A DNA stretch of 64,000 bases from MGBC163016 sp964631345 (GTDB lineage Bacteria > Actinomycetota > Coriobacteriia > Coriobacteriales > Eggerthellaceae). Each line of letters starts with the position of its first letter. Positions within the stretch are counted from its first letter, which is position 1. This document shows, in pieces, positions 41,936-50,850 of this stretch. The stretch covers positions 1-64,000 of the forward strand of contig CAZVWE010000004.1 in NCBI GenBank assembly GCA_964631345.1, read 5' to 3'. The notes beneath the pieces are model-generated. The model had not been told where the DNA came from and made no database searches. It was given only the letters and a program-made list of their open reading frames with translations. The position numbers were made by a program, and so were the translations under genes.

Positions 41936-42880
41936 TTACTCCTGCGCAGTAAAAGGATCAACCACTTTGCGAAGCGATGATCCAATTGCATCAAATAGAA
42001 ACACCACAACAATTAACGCAATACCAGGAAACACCGCAAGCCACCAAAGTCCTGTTGTCAGATATGTCATTGATTCTGAGAGAATAATTCCTATAGCAGG
42101 CACATCTGGGGATAATCCAAATCCTAAAAATGTGATGGCTGCTTCATGCAAAATCGCATGTGGGAACAAAAGAACCAAACCCACTAAAAATTGCGGTAAT
42201 ACAAACGAAAGCATGTGCGTACATGCGATCTTAAACCACGATTGTCCAAATTTTCTAGCAGCCATAACATACTGAGAAGACCTACACTGCATCACTTCAG
42301 CTCGTACAACACGTGTAAGCGATCCCCAATGCGTTAACGCAACGCCAATTGTCACACCCCAAAATCCCTTTCCTAAGGAAAACGATATAAGAATCAGAAG
42401 TACTATATGTGGTACACCCATCAAAAGATCCACAAGCCAGCAAACCACTGCATCCACCCATTTACCTCCAAGTGCGGCCGCGCACCCAAGCACAAGCGCT
42501 ATGGCGGATGAAAGAATCGCTGCGAAAAGGCCAATAGATATACTCGTTGACAGGCCAGCAATTGTTCGGATAAACATATCACGACCCATCCAATCGGTTC
42601 CAAAAGGATGCGCAAACGATGGTGGAAGTTTTGCCTGAGAAAAATCTGTCACCATCGCCTGGTTTTGCAGCAAAAAACCAACGATCATCACAATAAGAAG
42701 AATCGCACTACACACAATCGCTAATATGCTTGCAAATTTTCTGTTAGGAACAAGTCTATTTACAGGAAGATGCAAAGAAGAACCACCAAATGCACAAGGC
42801 GGCACACCATGTGAGGACGTTGCGACGGATTCGGCGGATTCTTTAGATGCCTGCTTGTGCAATTTCGTTAAAGGCATCAT
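41936..42880 (-). CDS. Nickel/oligopeptide ABC transporter permease, NikC/OppC type
   Basis: A 314-residue inner-membrane permease with six TM helices after a basic, polar N-terminus (~45 residues). The N-terminal DPNE-like segment FAHPFGTDWMGRDMFIRTIAG is the OppC_N/binding-protein-dependent-transport signature. The EAA loop appears as EAAITFLGFGLSPDVPAIG. Its ATG overlaps the upstream permease stop by four bases. It forms the channel with that permease. Confidence 0.92.
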   Translation of the reverse strand: MMPLTKLHKQASKESAESVATSSHGVPPCAFGGSSLHLPVNRLVPNRKFASILAIVCSAILLIVMIVGFLLQNQAMVTDFSQAKLPPSFAHPFGTDWMGRDMFIRTIAGLSTSISIGLFAAILSSAIALVLGCAAALGGKWVDAVVCWLVDLLMGVPHIVLLILISFSLGKGFWGVTIGVALTHWGSLTRVVRAEVMQCRSSQYVMAARKFGQSWFKIACTHMLSFVLPQFLVGLVLLFPHAILHEAAITFLGFGLSPDVPAIGIILSESMTYLTTGLWWLAVFPGIALIVVVFLFDAIGSSLRKVVDPFTAQE

Positions 42881-43869
42881 AGTGTTGCCTCTATCTTCTT
42901 ACCTGAAGCAATACGAGGATCTATAACCCCATAAAGGATATTTGCGCACAGATTGCCCCCAAACACCAATATTGCAGACACAAGTGCAATGCCTGCAAGA
43001 AGCGCCACATCTCCCCCAATGCCAGCCGTCACAGCAGCCTGACCAAGACCAGGGTAGCTAAACACCTGTTCAACCAATACAGACCCCCCAAATATTTCTG
43101 CAATTTGGGAAAACTGAATCGTAATAGCCGGAATTATCAGATTTCGAAGTGCATGCTTATATATAACTTCACGCTTACTTTCCCCTCGTGAAATAGCAAA
43201 GCGCACATAAGGCGATTGCATAACATCTATTGTTTTCTCACGTGTATGAAGTGCCACATTTGCAACACCAACAATCGATAGTGTGATAGCCGGAAGTGCC
43301 AAGTGAGTAAGCGCATCTATAAAAGTCACATCAGCTGCGGATTTACCAATCGGAGCGGAAAATCCAATCGGAAACCAGCCAAGACATACCGAAAATATAA
43401 TCAACATCAAAAGTGCAATCCAAAATGTAGGACTTGCTGCCAACACAAAACAGTACGCTTTCACGATACGATCCACCCAGCTATCGCGATGTGTTCCAGC
43501 TAAAACTCCTAACAAAAATCCTAGGATCCCACTTACAACCCAAGCGATAGACATTAATAACAAAGAATTCAATGCGCGCTCAGCGATAACTTCACTAACA
43601 GGTGCGTTATATCTCAAAGATATTCCCATATCCCCTTGAAACAACGCAGAAAGCCACATGAAATAACGCTCCAAAAGCGACCCGTCGTGTCCCCAGTAAG
43701 AACGTAGTTCAGCTAACTTTTCGGATGACATACTAGCAAGAGATGCCTGTCCCACATTTGCTTGTACAGGATCCACTGGAGATAAAGCAACTAAAGCAAA
43801 CACGACAAAGCTGACTGCTAACAGCAACAATGCAAACCGAATAATCTGTCCGAATAGATATCGTGCCAT
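42877..43869 (-). CDS. Nickel/oligopeptide ABC transporter permease, NikB/OppB type
   Basis: A six-TM permease (330 residues from MARYLFGQIIRF). It has the OppB-like N-terminal helix FALLLLAVSFVVFALVALSPVDPV, the periplasmic RYNAPVSEVIAER segment and the EAA loop SQIAEIFGGSVLVEQVFSYPGLGQ. The open frame extends to 43962, but that would overlap the substrate-binding gene by 86 bases; the ATG at 43869 lies seven bases after that gene's stop and gives the family-typical start. Spacing implies coupling. Confidence 0.92.
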   Translation of the reverse strand: MARYLFGQIIRFALLLLAVSFVVFALVALSPVDPVQANVGQASLASMSSEKLAELRSYWGHDGSLLERYFMWLSALFQGDMGISLRYNAPVSEVIAERALNSLLLMSIAWVVSGILGFLLGVLAGTHRDSWVDRIVKAYCFVLAASPTFWIALLMLIIFSVCLGWFPIGFSAPIGKSAADVTFIDALTHLALPAITLSIVGVANVALHTREKTIDVMQSPYVRFAISRGESKREVIYKHALRNLIIPAITIQFSQIAEIFGGSVLVEQVFSYPGLGQAAVTAGIGGDVALLAGIALVSAILVFGGNLCANILYGVIDPRIASGKKIEATL

Positions 43870-43876
43870 GGAATCT

Positions 43877-45550
43877 TTACCAATGCCACCTATCGACGTT
43901 ATTGATAAGTGACCACCCATGTCCATGCGGATGGGGCTTTTGTTCAGCAACAACAAGACCATCGCGCTTGAAGTACAAGTGATCTACATTACAAATCCAA
44001 ACCCAACTTGCACCACCTTGGGGTGCAAAACCCTCGGTTCCATCCCATTGAGCAAGCTTCCATTCTGTATATGATTCATCAATCAAAGGTGCTGCAAGCG
44101 CTGCATCTAAATGTGTGTCGATAGCTTCTGATGAATAGTCTGCATAATTTTGTTCCGAAGATGAGTAATGTAAGTTATATACCTCGATCGGGCTATTTGA
44201 CCCCCATCCCCAAAGAACGGGATCGGTGAACTCATGCATATAAATTCCGTCTTGGTCATAGCTCCATGAGCTACCAATTGGGTTTACCTCAATCCCAACC
44301 TCTTTCATCTGATTTGCGAATTCATTAGCCAAGGCTTGTCGTACTGAATCGCTGGCAGCATAGTAAAGATCAAAGGATGCTCTTTTACCTTCCTTTTCAA
44401 AAATACCATCTTCACCTTCTGTCCAACCAGCACCTGTAAGTTCAGCGCGTGCCGCATTCAAATCGAATTCGACTTCCATAGCAGGGTTATACCAAGGCAT
44501 TCCGTCTGACACACTAAAGGCCTTTGTTCCATACCCACTAAGCACATTCTCAATCATCGCATCGCGATTAATCCCTAGGTTTATTGCACGGCGCACCGCA
44601 ATATCAGAAGTTACATCGTTTCCAGCAGGTAAGGCCATATCCCCTTCTACTACTTTTAAGTTCCCAGTTTCAATTGAAGGAAGAGATATGCCTCGAGAGT
44701 CAACTGATGCGCAATTGAGAACCGTATAGTTTTCAGGATGAGCACTGTCAACCAGAGTTGCCGCAGTGTATGCCACATCTGCAACACCAGAATTTGCAGA
44801 AGCAAGGGATGCATCTTCATCCATAAAAAGCACAATCACGCGCTCCATTAAAGGCGTTTCTCCGTAATAATCAGGATTGGCTTTTAAGATAACTTGCTGT
44901 CCTTTATCCCACTGCTCAAGCATATATCTCCCACTTCCAATGGGATTTGAGCCATATGTTTGAGCATCATAGGCATGCTCTGGCACGATACCTACAACAG
45001 CAAGGGTATAAAGCATTGCGTTATATGGTTTCGTAAGATGAAAAACCACAGTCGTTTCATCTATTGCCTCAGCATTGTCAATCATAGAAAGGTCAGCCTC
45101 AGACGCAGGATTTTCATTGATGCCATTAATCGTGAAAGCAACATCTGCTGCTGTTAAAGGCTCGCCATCGGTAAATTTAACATCGTCTCGAATGTTGAAT
45201 GTCCACGTAAGACCATCATCTGAGCACTCATAAGATGTGGCAAGGTCATTCACAAACTCCATATCGGTGTTTGTCGTAAATAACGTGGATTGGATCAAAG
45301 GCTCATGTACGTGTTCGCCGCATCCCCATGAAAAAAGAGGATCAAAGCCTGCCGCTGGTTCAGAGGAAGTAGTCATCGTTACGATAACTTGCGAAGAATC
45401 CCCTGACGCAGAACCTCCTTGCATACCAGAAGAAGCTTGGGATTCATTAGTGCTTGCGCCACCAGCACATCCAACTAGCGATCCACAAGTAGCACAGGCC
45501 ATAGCAAAGATTCCAGCAGATTCTAAAAATTGCCTTCGGGTTATGGACAT
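43877..45550 (-). CDS. Nickel/peptide ABC transporter substrate-binding lipoprotein
   Basis: A 557-residue family-5 solute-binding protein. The N-terminus has a twin-arginine-like RRQFLES, a hydrophobic stretch, and the lipobox LVGC (about 25-28) for lipid anchoring after Tat or Sec export. The mature domain has the family blocks LATSYECSDDGLTWTF, FTDGEPLTAADVAFT, GSGRYMLEQW and RRAINLGINRDAMI. The C-terminus is His/Trp-rich (HPHGHGWSLINNVDRWHW), which might contact metal, but related peptide binders share it. The SD AAGGAG is before the ATG. Ligand (Ni chelate or peptide) is unresolved. First gene of the transporter operon. Confidence 0.92.
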   Translation of the reverse strand: MSITRRQFLESAGIFAMACATCGSLVGCAGGASTNESQASSGMQGGSASGDSSQVIVTMTTSSEPAAGFDPLFSWGCGEHVHEPLIQSTLFTTNTDMEFVNDLATSYECSDDGLTWTFNIRDDVKFTDGEPLTAADVAFTINGINENPASEADLSMIDNAEAIDETTVVFHLTKPYNAMLYTLAVVGIVPEHAYDAQTYGSNPIGSGRYMLEQWDKGQQVILKANPDYYGETPLMERVIVLFMDEDASLASANSGVADVAYTAATLVDSAHPENYTVLNCASVDSRGISLPSIETGNLKVVEGDMALPAGNDVTSDIAVRRAINLGINRDAMIENVLSGYGTKAFSVSDGMPWYNPAMEVEFDLNAARAELTGAGWTEGEDGIFEKEGKRASFDLYYAASDSVRQALANEFANQMKEVGIEVNPIGSSWSYDQDGIYMHEFTDPVLWGWGSNSPIEVYNLHYSSSEQNYADYSSEAIDTHLDAALAAPLIDESYTEWKLAQWDGTEGFAPQGGASWVWICNVDHLYFKRDGLVVAEQKPHPHGHGWSLINNVDRWHW

Positions 45551-45865
45551 TTAGTTCTCCTTAAATGTAGTGTTACGCATTTTATTTTCATAACATTGTT
45601 ACGGTTGCCGAAAGTGTAACACTATTAATGCCCCATCTCTTCTTCAATTGGTAAACGGAAAACATAAGAGAGCAATGCCAAGAACTTCTAATTTTTATTT
45701 ACTTGAATATCTAAATAAGAATGAGCGTAGTACTTGCGAAATTGAGGTTTAGGTTGCACAAATTCGGAGGGGCGACTCCTTTATGGAATCGCCCCTCTCA
45801 AAACAGGCTCAAAACTTAACTTAAAGGAAATCTAACAAACTCACATCGAGGCAATGCGATGTATT
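45551..45865. other. Intergenic region between the ABC operon and atpC
   Basis: This 315-base gap holds the 5' leader and presumed promoter of the ABC operon on its right side and the atp operon terminator hairpin (45767-45797) on its left. The rest is AT-rich without a recognisable RNA or protein-coding feature. Confidence 0.6.
45767..45797 (-). terminator. Terminator hairpin of the atp operon
   Basis: In minus-strand RNA GAGGGGCGAUUCC pairs with GGAGUCGCCCCUC, 13 pairs with one U-G wobble, loop AUAAA. On the plus strand that wobble becomes a mismatch, so the fold favours minus-strand transcription. It lies 70 bases after the atpC stop. No T-tract follows. Confidence 0.75.
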
Positions 45866-46318
45866 CTAGTCCACAGACCCCTTCTTTACATAATCAAGCT
45901 GCATCTCGTACCATTCCAGTCGAGCACGGCTTGTCTCAAGCTCTGCATCTCCCTGATCTGTTGAATCTTGTGCCGTTTCCGACTCAAGCTCTTCGATATG
46001 CGCCCGCATCTCTTTTGCCTTCTCAGCAATCTCTTCAGCGTTAATGTCGTCCACATTTACACCAAAGCGACCAAGAACAATCACACGATCGTGATAGACC
46101 TGAGATGCACCTTCATACAGCAGGAATTTACGCTGTTCGCGCCCATCCTCATCAAGGTTAAGTGTAAGTACACCACCACTTCTGTTTGATGCTACAAGCA
46201 TCGAGTGACCTGGCAAAACACCGTAGTATCCCTCAACACTTGGCACGTTCGCATAAGTGATCTCGCCTGAAAAAAGCTCACGCGTTGGAATAGCAACTGT
46301 GCAAAGCATGGTCGCCAT
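45866..46318 (-). CDS. atpC: ATP synthase epsilon subunit
   Basis: A 150-residue F1 stalk subunit. The N-terminal beta-sandwich (LCTVAIPTRELFSGEITYANVPSVEGYYGVLPGH, core GEITYANVP and GVLPGH) is followed by a C-terminal helical hairpin (EEIAEKAKEMRAHIEELE), longer and more acidic than usual. It couples gamma rotation and can inhibit ATPase. Its ATG overlaps the atpD stop by one base. The final gene of the operon. Confidence 0.97.
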   Translation of the reverse strand: MATMLCTVAIPTRELFSGEITYANVPSVEGYYGVLPGHSMLVASNRSGGVLTLNLDEDGREQRKFLLYEGASQVYHDRVIVLGRFGVNVDDINAEEIAEKAKEMRAHIEELESETAQDSTDQGDAELETSRARLEWYEMQLDYVKKGSVD

Positions 46319-47766
46319 TATGCCTCATCCTTCTGCATCTCTTCGTAAGCCGCATAAACATCCTCAATTGGGCCTTTGTTTACGAAGCATTGCTCAGGGA
46401 TGTGGTCACACTTGCCATCCAAGATCTCCTTGAATGAACGAACTGTGTCCTCGATCGGAACATATACACCAGGCATGCCTGTAAAGACCTCAGCTACATG
46501 GAATGGCTGACCCAAGAACTTCTGAATCTTACGGGCACGGTTAACTGTAAGCTTCTGATCTTCTGAGAGTTCATCCATACCAAGAATAGCGATGATGTCT
46601 TGAAGGTCTTTGTATTCCTGCAAAATTTGCTGAACGCTAACTGCAACGTCATAGTGCTCTTGGCCAACGATCTCAGGGTCGAGGGCTCGAGATGTTGAGT
46701 CAAGCGGGTCAACTGCAGGGTAAATTCCGAGCTCAGCAATACCACGAGACAAAACTGTCTTTGCATCCAAGTGGGTAAATGTTGTTGCAGGAGCAGGGTC
46801 TGTCAAGTCGTCAGCAGGAACGTATACAGCCTGTACAGACGTAATAGAACCTGTTGTTGTAGAACAAATTCTTTCCTGCAAGTCACCCATCTCAGTAGCA
46901 AGTGTTGGCTGATAACCTACAGCAGAAGGCATACGACCAAGAAGTGCTGATACCTCTGATCCTGCTTGGGTGAAACGGAAGATGTTGTCAATGAACAACA
47001 AAACGTCTTGACCCTGATCACGGAAGTATTCAGCTTCGGTCAGTCCTGCTAGGCCAACACGAAGACGAGCTCCTGGAGGCTCATTCATCTGACCATATAC
47101 AAGACAGGTCTTCTCAATAACTCCAGATTCGGTCATCTCAAGATAAAGGTCGGTACCTTCACGGGTACGCTCACCTACACCGGTGAATACTGAAGTACCA
47201 CCATGCTCTTGAGCAAGGTTGTTGATAAGTTCCTGAATGGTAACTGTCTTGCCTACACCTGCGCCGCCGAAAAGACCAGTCTTTCCACCCTTAACGTATG
47301 GCTCGATGAGGTCAACAACTTTAATACCTGTCTCAAATGTCTCCGTTGACGTAGTAAGTGTGTCAAATGGCGGAGCTGGATGGTGAATAGGCATCCACTC
47401 AACATTTTCAGGCATTGGCTTTCCATCAACTGGCTCACCCATTACATTCCAAATGCGGCCAAGAGTTTCTTTGCCCACTGGCATCATCATAGGTGCGCCT
47501 GTATCCACGGCGTCTACGCCGCGAACCAGTCCGTCAGTAGAAGTCATAGCAACGGTACGGACGATATCGCCTGGCAGCTGGGTTTCAACCTCAAGGATAG
47601 TTGAAAAATGTCCAGCTGGTGTCTCAGCGTCAACTGTTAGAGCGTTGTAGATTGCCGGCATTTGCTCCGGCGGAAACTCAACGTCTACAACAGCGCCAAC
47701 GACACGAACTACACGGCCGGTTGCTCCGTTTCCCTGACTCCTTTCTTTATAAATTTCTTCTGCCAT
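46318..47766 (-). CDS. atpD: ATP synthase beta subunit
   Basis: A 482-residue catalytic subunit. Walker A is GGAGVGKT, the catalytic Glu is in VGERTREGTD, Walker B is VLLFIDNIFRFTQAGSEVSALLGRMPSAVGYQPTLA (core LLFIDNIFRF), and the DELSEDQ motif is near the C-terminus. It makes ATP at the alpha/beta interface. It abuts atpG by one base. Confidence 0.98.
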   Translation of the reverse strand: MAEEIYKERSQGNGATGRVVRVVGAVVDVEFPPEQMPAIYNALTVDAETPAGHFSTILEVETQLPGDIVRTVAMTSTDGLVRGVDAVDTGAPMMMPVGKETLGRIWNVMGEPVDGKPMPENVEWMPIHHPAPPFDTLTTSTETFETGIKVVDLIEPYVKGGKTGLFGGAGVGKTVTIQELINNLAQEHGGTSVFTGVGERTREGTDLYLEMTESGVIEKTCLVYGQMNEPPGARLRVGLAGLTEAEYFRDQGQDVLLFIDNIFRFTQAGSEVSALLGRMPSAVGYQPTLATEMGDLQERICSTTTGSITSVQAVYVPADDLTDPAPATTFTHLDAKTVLSRGIAELGIYPAVDPLDSTSRALDPEIVGQEHYDVAVSVQQILQEYKDLQDIIAILGMDELSEDQKLTVNRARKIQKFLGQPFHVAEVFTGMPGVYVPIEDTVRSFKEILDGKCDHIPEQCFVNKGPIEDVYAAYEEMQKDEA

Positions 47767-48699
47767 TTATTCCTCCAAAGCTGCGGCGCCACCGACGATC
47801 TCATTGATCTCAGTTGTGATTGCGCCCTGGCGTACTCTGTTGTAGAGACGTGTCAAAGTTGACACCATCTCATTGGCGTTATCTGTCGCCGACTTCATGG
47901 CGTTTCGACGTGCACCTTGCTCGCCTGCGGCCGAGTCTATCAACGCATAGTAAACAGTGGTGCGAAGGTAAGCCATCATTAGGTATAGCATCACAGATTC
48001 TGCATCAGGCTCAAAATCAACATCCCCTGGAAGTGCCTCAAGATCTTTCTCACGGAAGTCCTTGAAGATGTCTTCTTCCTTGGTCTCATTCAAGCCCAAA
48101 AGCTCTGCGTAGCGCTCATCGCTTAATGGCAAAACTTGTTGCTCAACAAGCCTTTGCTCAGCTGCATTCTTTGCATGGTTGTAAACGATGTAGACCTCAT
48201 CAAGTGCATCTGTTCTGTAAGCATCACTTACATACACAGAAATCTGTGAGGCTTCCTCGTATGTCGGGTCAGCCGAAAACCCTGCAAACTCGAATACAGG
48301 CTTAATGCCACGATAGCTAAAATACCCTATGGCCTTCTTGCCACATGCAGCAACTTCTACCTCAAGTCCTTCGCGCTGCTTTTCGTTCATGAGCTTTTCG
48401 GCGTGCTTCAACACATTTGAGTTAAAACCACCAGCAAGTCCACGATCCGATGCAACAACGATAATCAATACTCGCTTTTTCTCATCATGAGTCTTAAGCA
48501 AAGCATCTGTGTCAACAGGTGTGTTGCGTGCAGTAGTAATCATCATGTCAGAAAGCGCCATTGCCCAAGGGAGCGCATTTTCCATACGCTCGGACGCACG
48601 GCGTATCTTAGCAGCAGCGACCATTTCCATGGTGCGCGTAATCTGCTTCGTAGACGATACGGAGTTAATGCGTCTTTCTATGTCGTGAAGGTTGGGCAT
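47767..48699 (-). CDS. atpG: ATP synthase gamma subunit
   Basis: A 310-residue central shaft. The N-terminal helix IERRINSVSSTKQITRTMEMVAAAKIRRA and C-terminal helix (MKSATDNANEMVSTLTRLYNRVRQGAITTEINEIVGGAAAL) form the coiled coil that rotates within alpha3beta3; between them is the ASDRGLAGGFN block. A ~25-residue acidic insertion (about 205-230) precedes the last helix. Confidence 0.97.
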   Translation of the reverse strand: MPNLHDIERRINSVSSTKQITRTMEMVAAAKIRRASERMENALPWAMALSDMMITTARNTPVDTDALLKTHDEKKRVLIIVVASDRGLAGGFNSNVLKHAEKLMNEKQREGLEVEVAACGKKAIGYFSYRGIKPVFEFAGFSADPTYEEASQISVYVSDAYRTDALDEVYIVYNHAKNAAEQRLVEQQVLPLSDERYAELLGLNETKEEDIFKDFREKDLEALPGDVDFEPDAESVMLYLMMAYLRTTVYYALIDSAAGEQGARRNAMKSATDNANEMVSTLTRLYNRVRQGAITTEINEIVGGAAALEE

Positions 48700-48709
48700 C
48701 TACCTCACC

Positions 48710-50275
48710 TTATTCCGTAGCTGCAAAGGAAAGCTTGAACGCAGAGATTACCGAGTTCATCTTTTCCTTAATCTCGTCGGTGAGCTTGCCTTCACTTACG
48801 ATGTCAGAAAGAATCTCTGGATTCTTCGCACGTACAGAATCAAGAAGCTCTGTACGGAAGCGAACAACATCGCTAAGCGGCAGATCGTCTAAGTAACCCT
48901 CGTTGCCAGCAAAAATCGCAAGCACCTGCTCAGCAACTGGCATTGGCATATAGCGGCCTTGCTTTAGAAGCTCGGTCATGTGAGAGCCACGAGTTAGCTG
49001 ATCTTGGGTTGCCTTATCTAAGTCAGATCCGAATTGAGTAAACGCCTGCAACTCACGATAAGATGCTAGATCAAGACGAAGAGATCCTGCGACCTGCTTC
49101 ATAGCCTTAATTTGAGCATCGCCACCAACACGGGATACTGAAATACCTACATCAACTGCAGGACGCTGTCCTTGGAAGAACAAGTCAGTCTGCAAGTAAA
49201 TCTGGCCATCAGTAATAGAAATAACGTTGGTTGGAATGTATGCAGAAACGTCTCCTGCTTGAGTTTCGATGATAGGAAGTGCTGTCATCGAACCGCCGCC
49301 GTTTTCATCAGACATTTTGACTGCACGTTCAAGCAGACGTGAATGCAAGTAGAAAACGTCACCCGGATAAGCTTCGCGTCCTGGTGGGCGACGAAGGGTC
49401 AACGACATCTGGCGGTAAGCCACAGCCTGCTTTGATAGGTCGTCGTAAATGATAAGAACTGCTTGTCCGCGATTCTCAGCATTTGCAGGCTTTCCGTCTT
49501 TGCCGTTGTAAACAAAGTATTCTCCCATTGCAGCGCCTGCCATAGGAGCAATGTATTGCAAAGGTGCAGAGTCAGAAGCATTTGCTGAAACGACAATGGT
49601 TTTATCCATTACGCCATGGCGCTCTAATGTCTCTACAACGCCTGCAACAGTTGATGCCTTTTGGCCAACAGCTACATAGATACAGATCATGTCTGTTTCT
49701 TTTTGGTTGATGATCGCGTCAATGGCGATTGCGGTCTTACCAGTTTGGCGGTCACCAATGATAAGTTCGCGCTGACCACGTCCGATCGGGATCATCGAGT
49801 CAACTGCTAGAAGTCCTGTCTGCATTGGCTCATGCACAGGACGACGTGCTGTAACGCCTGGAGCCTTAAACTCTACAGGACGTGTACCTTCTGCTTGAAT
49901 TGGTCCTTTGCCGTCAATCGGCATACCAAGTGGGTTAACAACACGACCAAGCATTGCAGGTCCTGCTGGAACCTCAACGATACGGCCGGTTGTGTGTACC
50001 TGGTCATTTTCTTTGATAGCGGTGACATCTCCGAGCAGTACGGCACCTACTTCGTCTTCCTCGAGGTTTTGTGCAAGGCCATAAACTGTCTTGCCATCCC
50101 CACTCGTGAATTCGAGCAGCTCGCCGGCCATGGCATCGCGCAGTCCGTCAACGCGAGCAATACCGTCACCTACTTGGATGACTGTGCCCACCTCACGAGA
50201 CTGAACGTTGACGTTAAGCGCATCTAGTTGCTTGCGAAGCGCCTCATCAATCGCCTGAGCGGTGATCTCTGTCAC
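48710..50275 (-). CDS. atpA: ATP synthase alpha subunit
   Basis: A 521-residue non-catalytic nucleotide-binding subunit. It begins with a delta-contacting helix, then VGDGIARVDGL. Walker A is GDRQTGKT, followed by RPVHEPMQTGLLAVDSMIPIGRGQREL, and the arginine-finger region is in VGISVSRVGGDAQ. The ATG overlaps the atpH stop by one base. Confidence 0.98.
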   Translation of the reverse strand: MTEITAQAIDEALRKQLDALNVNVQSREVGTVIQVGDGIARVDGLRDAMAGELLEFTSGDGKTVYGLAQNLEEDEVGAVLLGDVTAIKENDQVHTTGRIVEVPAGPAMLGRVVNPLGMPIDGKGPIQAEGTRPVEFKAPGVTARRPVHEPMQTGLLAVDSMIPIGRGQRELIIGDRQTGKTAIAIDAIINQKETDMICIYVAVGQKASTVAGVVETLERHGVMDKTIVVSANASDSAPLQYIAPMAGAAMGEYFVYNGKDGKPANAENRGQAVLIIYDDLSKQAVAYRQMSLTLRRPPGREAYPGDVFYLHSRLLERAVKMSDENGGGSMTALPIIETQAGDVSAYIPTNVISITDGQIYLQTDLFFQGQRPAVDVGISVSRVGGDAQIKAMKQVAGSLRLDLASYRELQAFTQFGSDLDKATQDQLTRGSHMTELLKQGRYMPMPVAEQVLAIFAGNEGYLDDLPLSDVVRFRTELLDSVRAKNPEILSDIVSEGKLTDEIKEKMNSVISAFKLSFAATE

Positions 50276-50850
50276 TAGCTTTCACCTCCATCTGTTCCTT
50301 TAAGCACGTGACGAGCACGATTGAGCTGCGAGACAACGCTTGCATCAATACGCATTCCGTTCACGCTCATGATGATGCCGCCTAGGATAGACTTATCAAT
50401 GCTTTCATGAAGCATTGCTTTGACTCCAAGATCGGCCTCTGCCTTTTGTTTGATCAATTCGCGAAGTTTGTCATCTAGCGGAACCGCTGTCGTGACATCT
50501 ACTACGCAAAGCTTGAGCTTATCCTCGACCACATCCTCGAATGCATGGAAAACATTGCCTAACTCGTCAATGTCGCCATTCTCAACCATGACAGCTAACA
50601 CCTCACGAAGAGCTAAATTGCAGTCAGCAAAAACTGCCTCTGCAAGTTGGTGCCTTTGTTCAGGTGTATAGCTTGCGTCATTTAAGGCCAAGGATAGATC
50701 CATGTCGGAATAGATGAGTTGGCGGATTTGCACCATTTGGTTTCTAACCTCTAAAACCGCATCTTCGCCACCCATTTCATTTGCGGCGGTAAAAGCGGCA
50801 TCGGCGTAAACCTCCACCTTGCCTTTTTGGATAAGTCGATTAGTTGCCAT
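50275..50850 (-). CDS. atpH: ATP synthase delta subunit
   Basis: The peripheral stalk/OSCP-type subunit (191 residues from MATNRLIQKGKVEVYADA). The N-terminal helical bundle binds alpha; the C-terminal part has the conserved IDKSILGGIIMSVNGMRIDASV block. The open frame extends to 50901 but would overlap atpF by 62 bases; the ATG at 50850 (AGG about eight bases before) leaves an 11-base overlap and gives a normal length. Separate from b, unlike the b-delta fusions of mycobacteria. Confidence 0.95.
   Translation of the reverse strand: MATNRLIQKGKVEVYADAAFTAANEMGGEDAVLEVRNQMVQIRQLIYSDMDLSLALNDASYTPEQRHQLAEAVFADCNLALREVLAVMVENGDIDELGNVFHAFEDVVEDKLKLCVVDVTTAVPLDDKLRELIKQKAEADLGVKAMLHESIDKSILGGIIMSVNGMRIDASVVSQLNRARHVLKGTDGGES

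Noticed and set aside
41764..42012. 82-codon frame through the ABC ATPase 5' repeats
   Set aside because: Third frame across the repeat; its Lys/Asn/Trp-rich product is a by-product of repeat composition and has no SD.
45361..45550. SBP His-rich C-terminus taken as proof of nickel specificity
   Set aside because: The same HGHGW-type ending occurs in family-5 peptide binders, so I left the ligand open.
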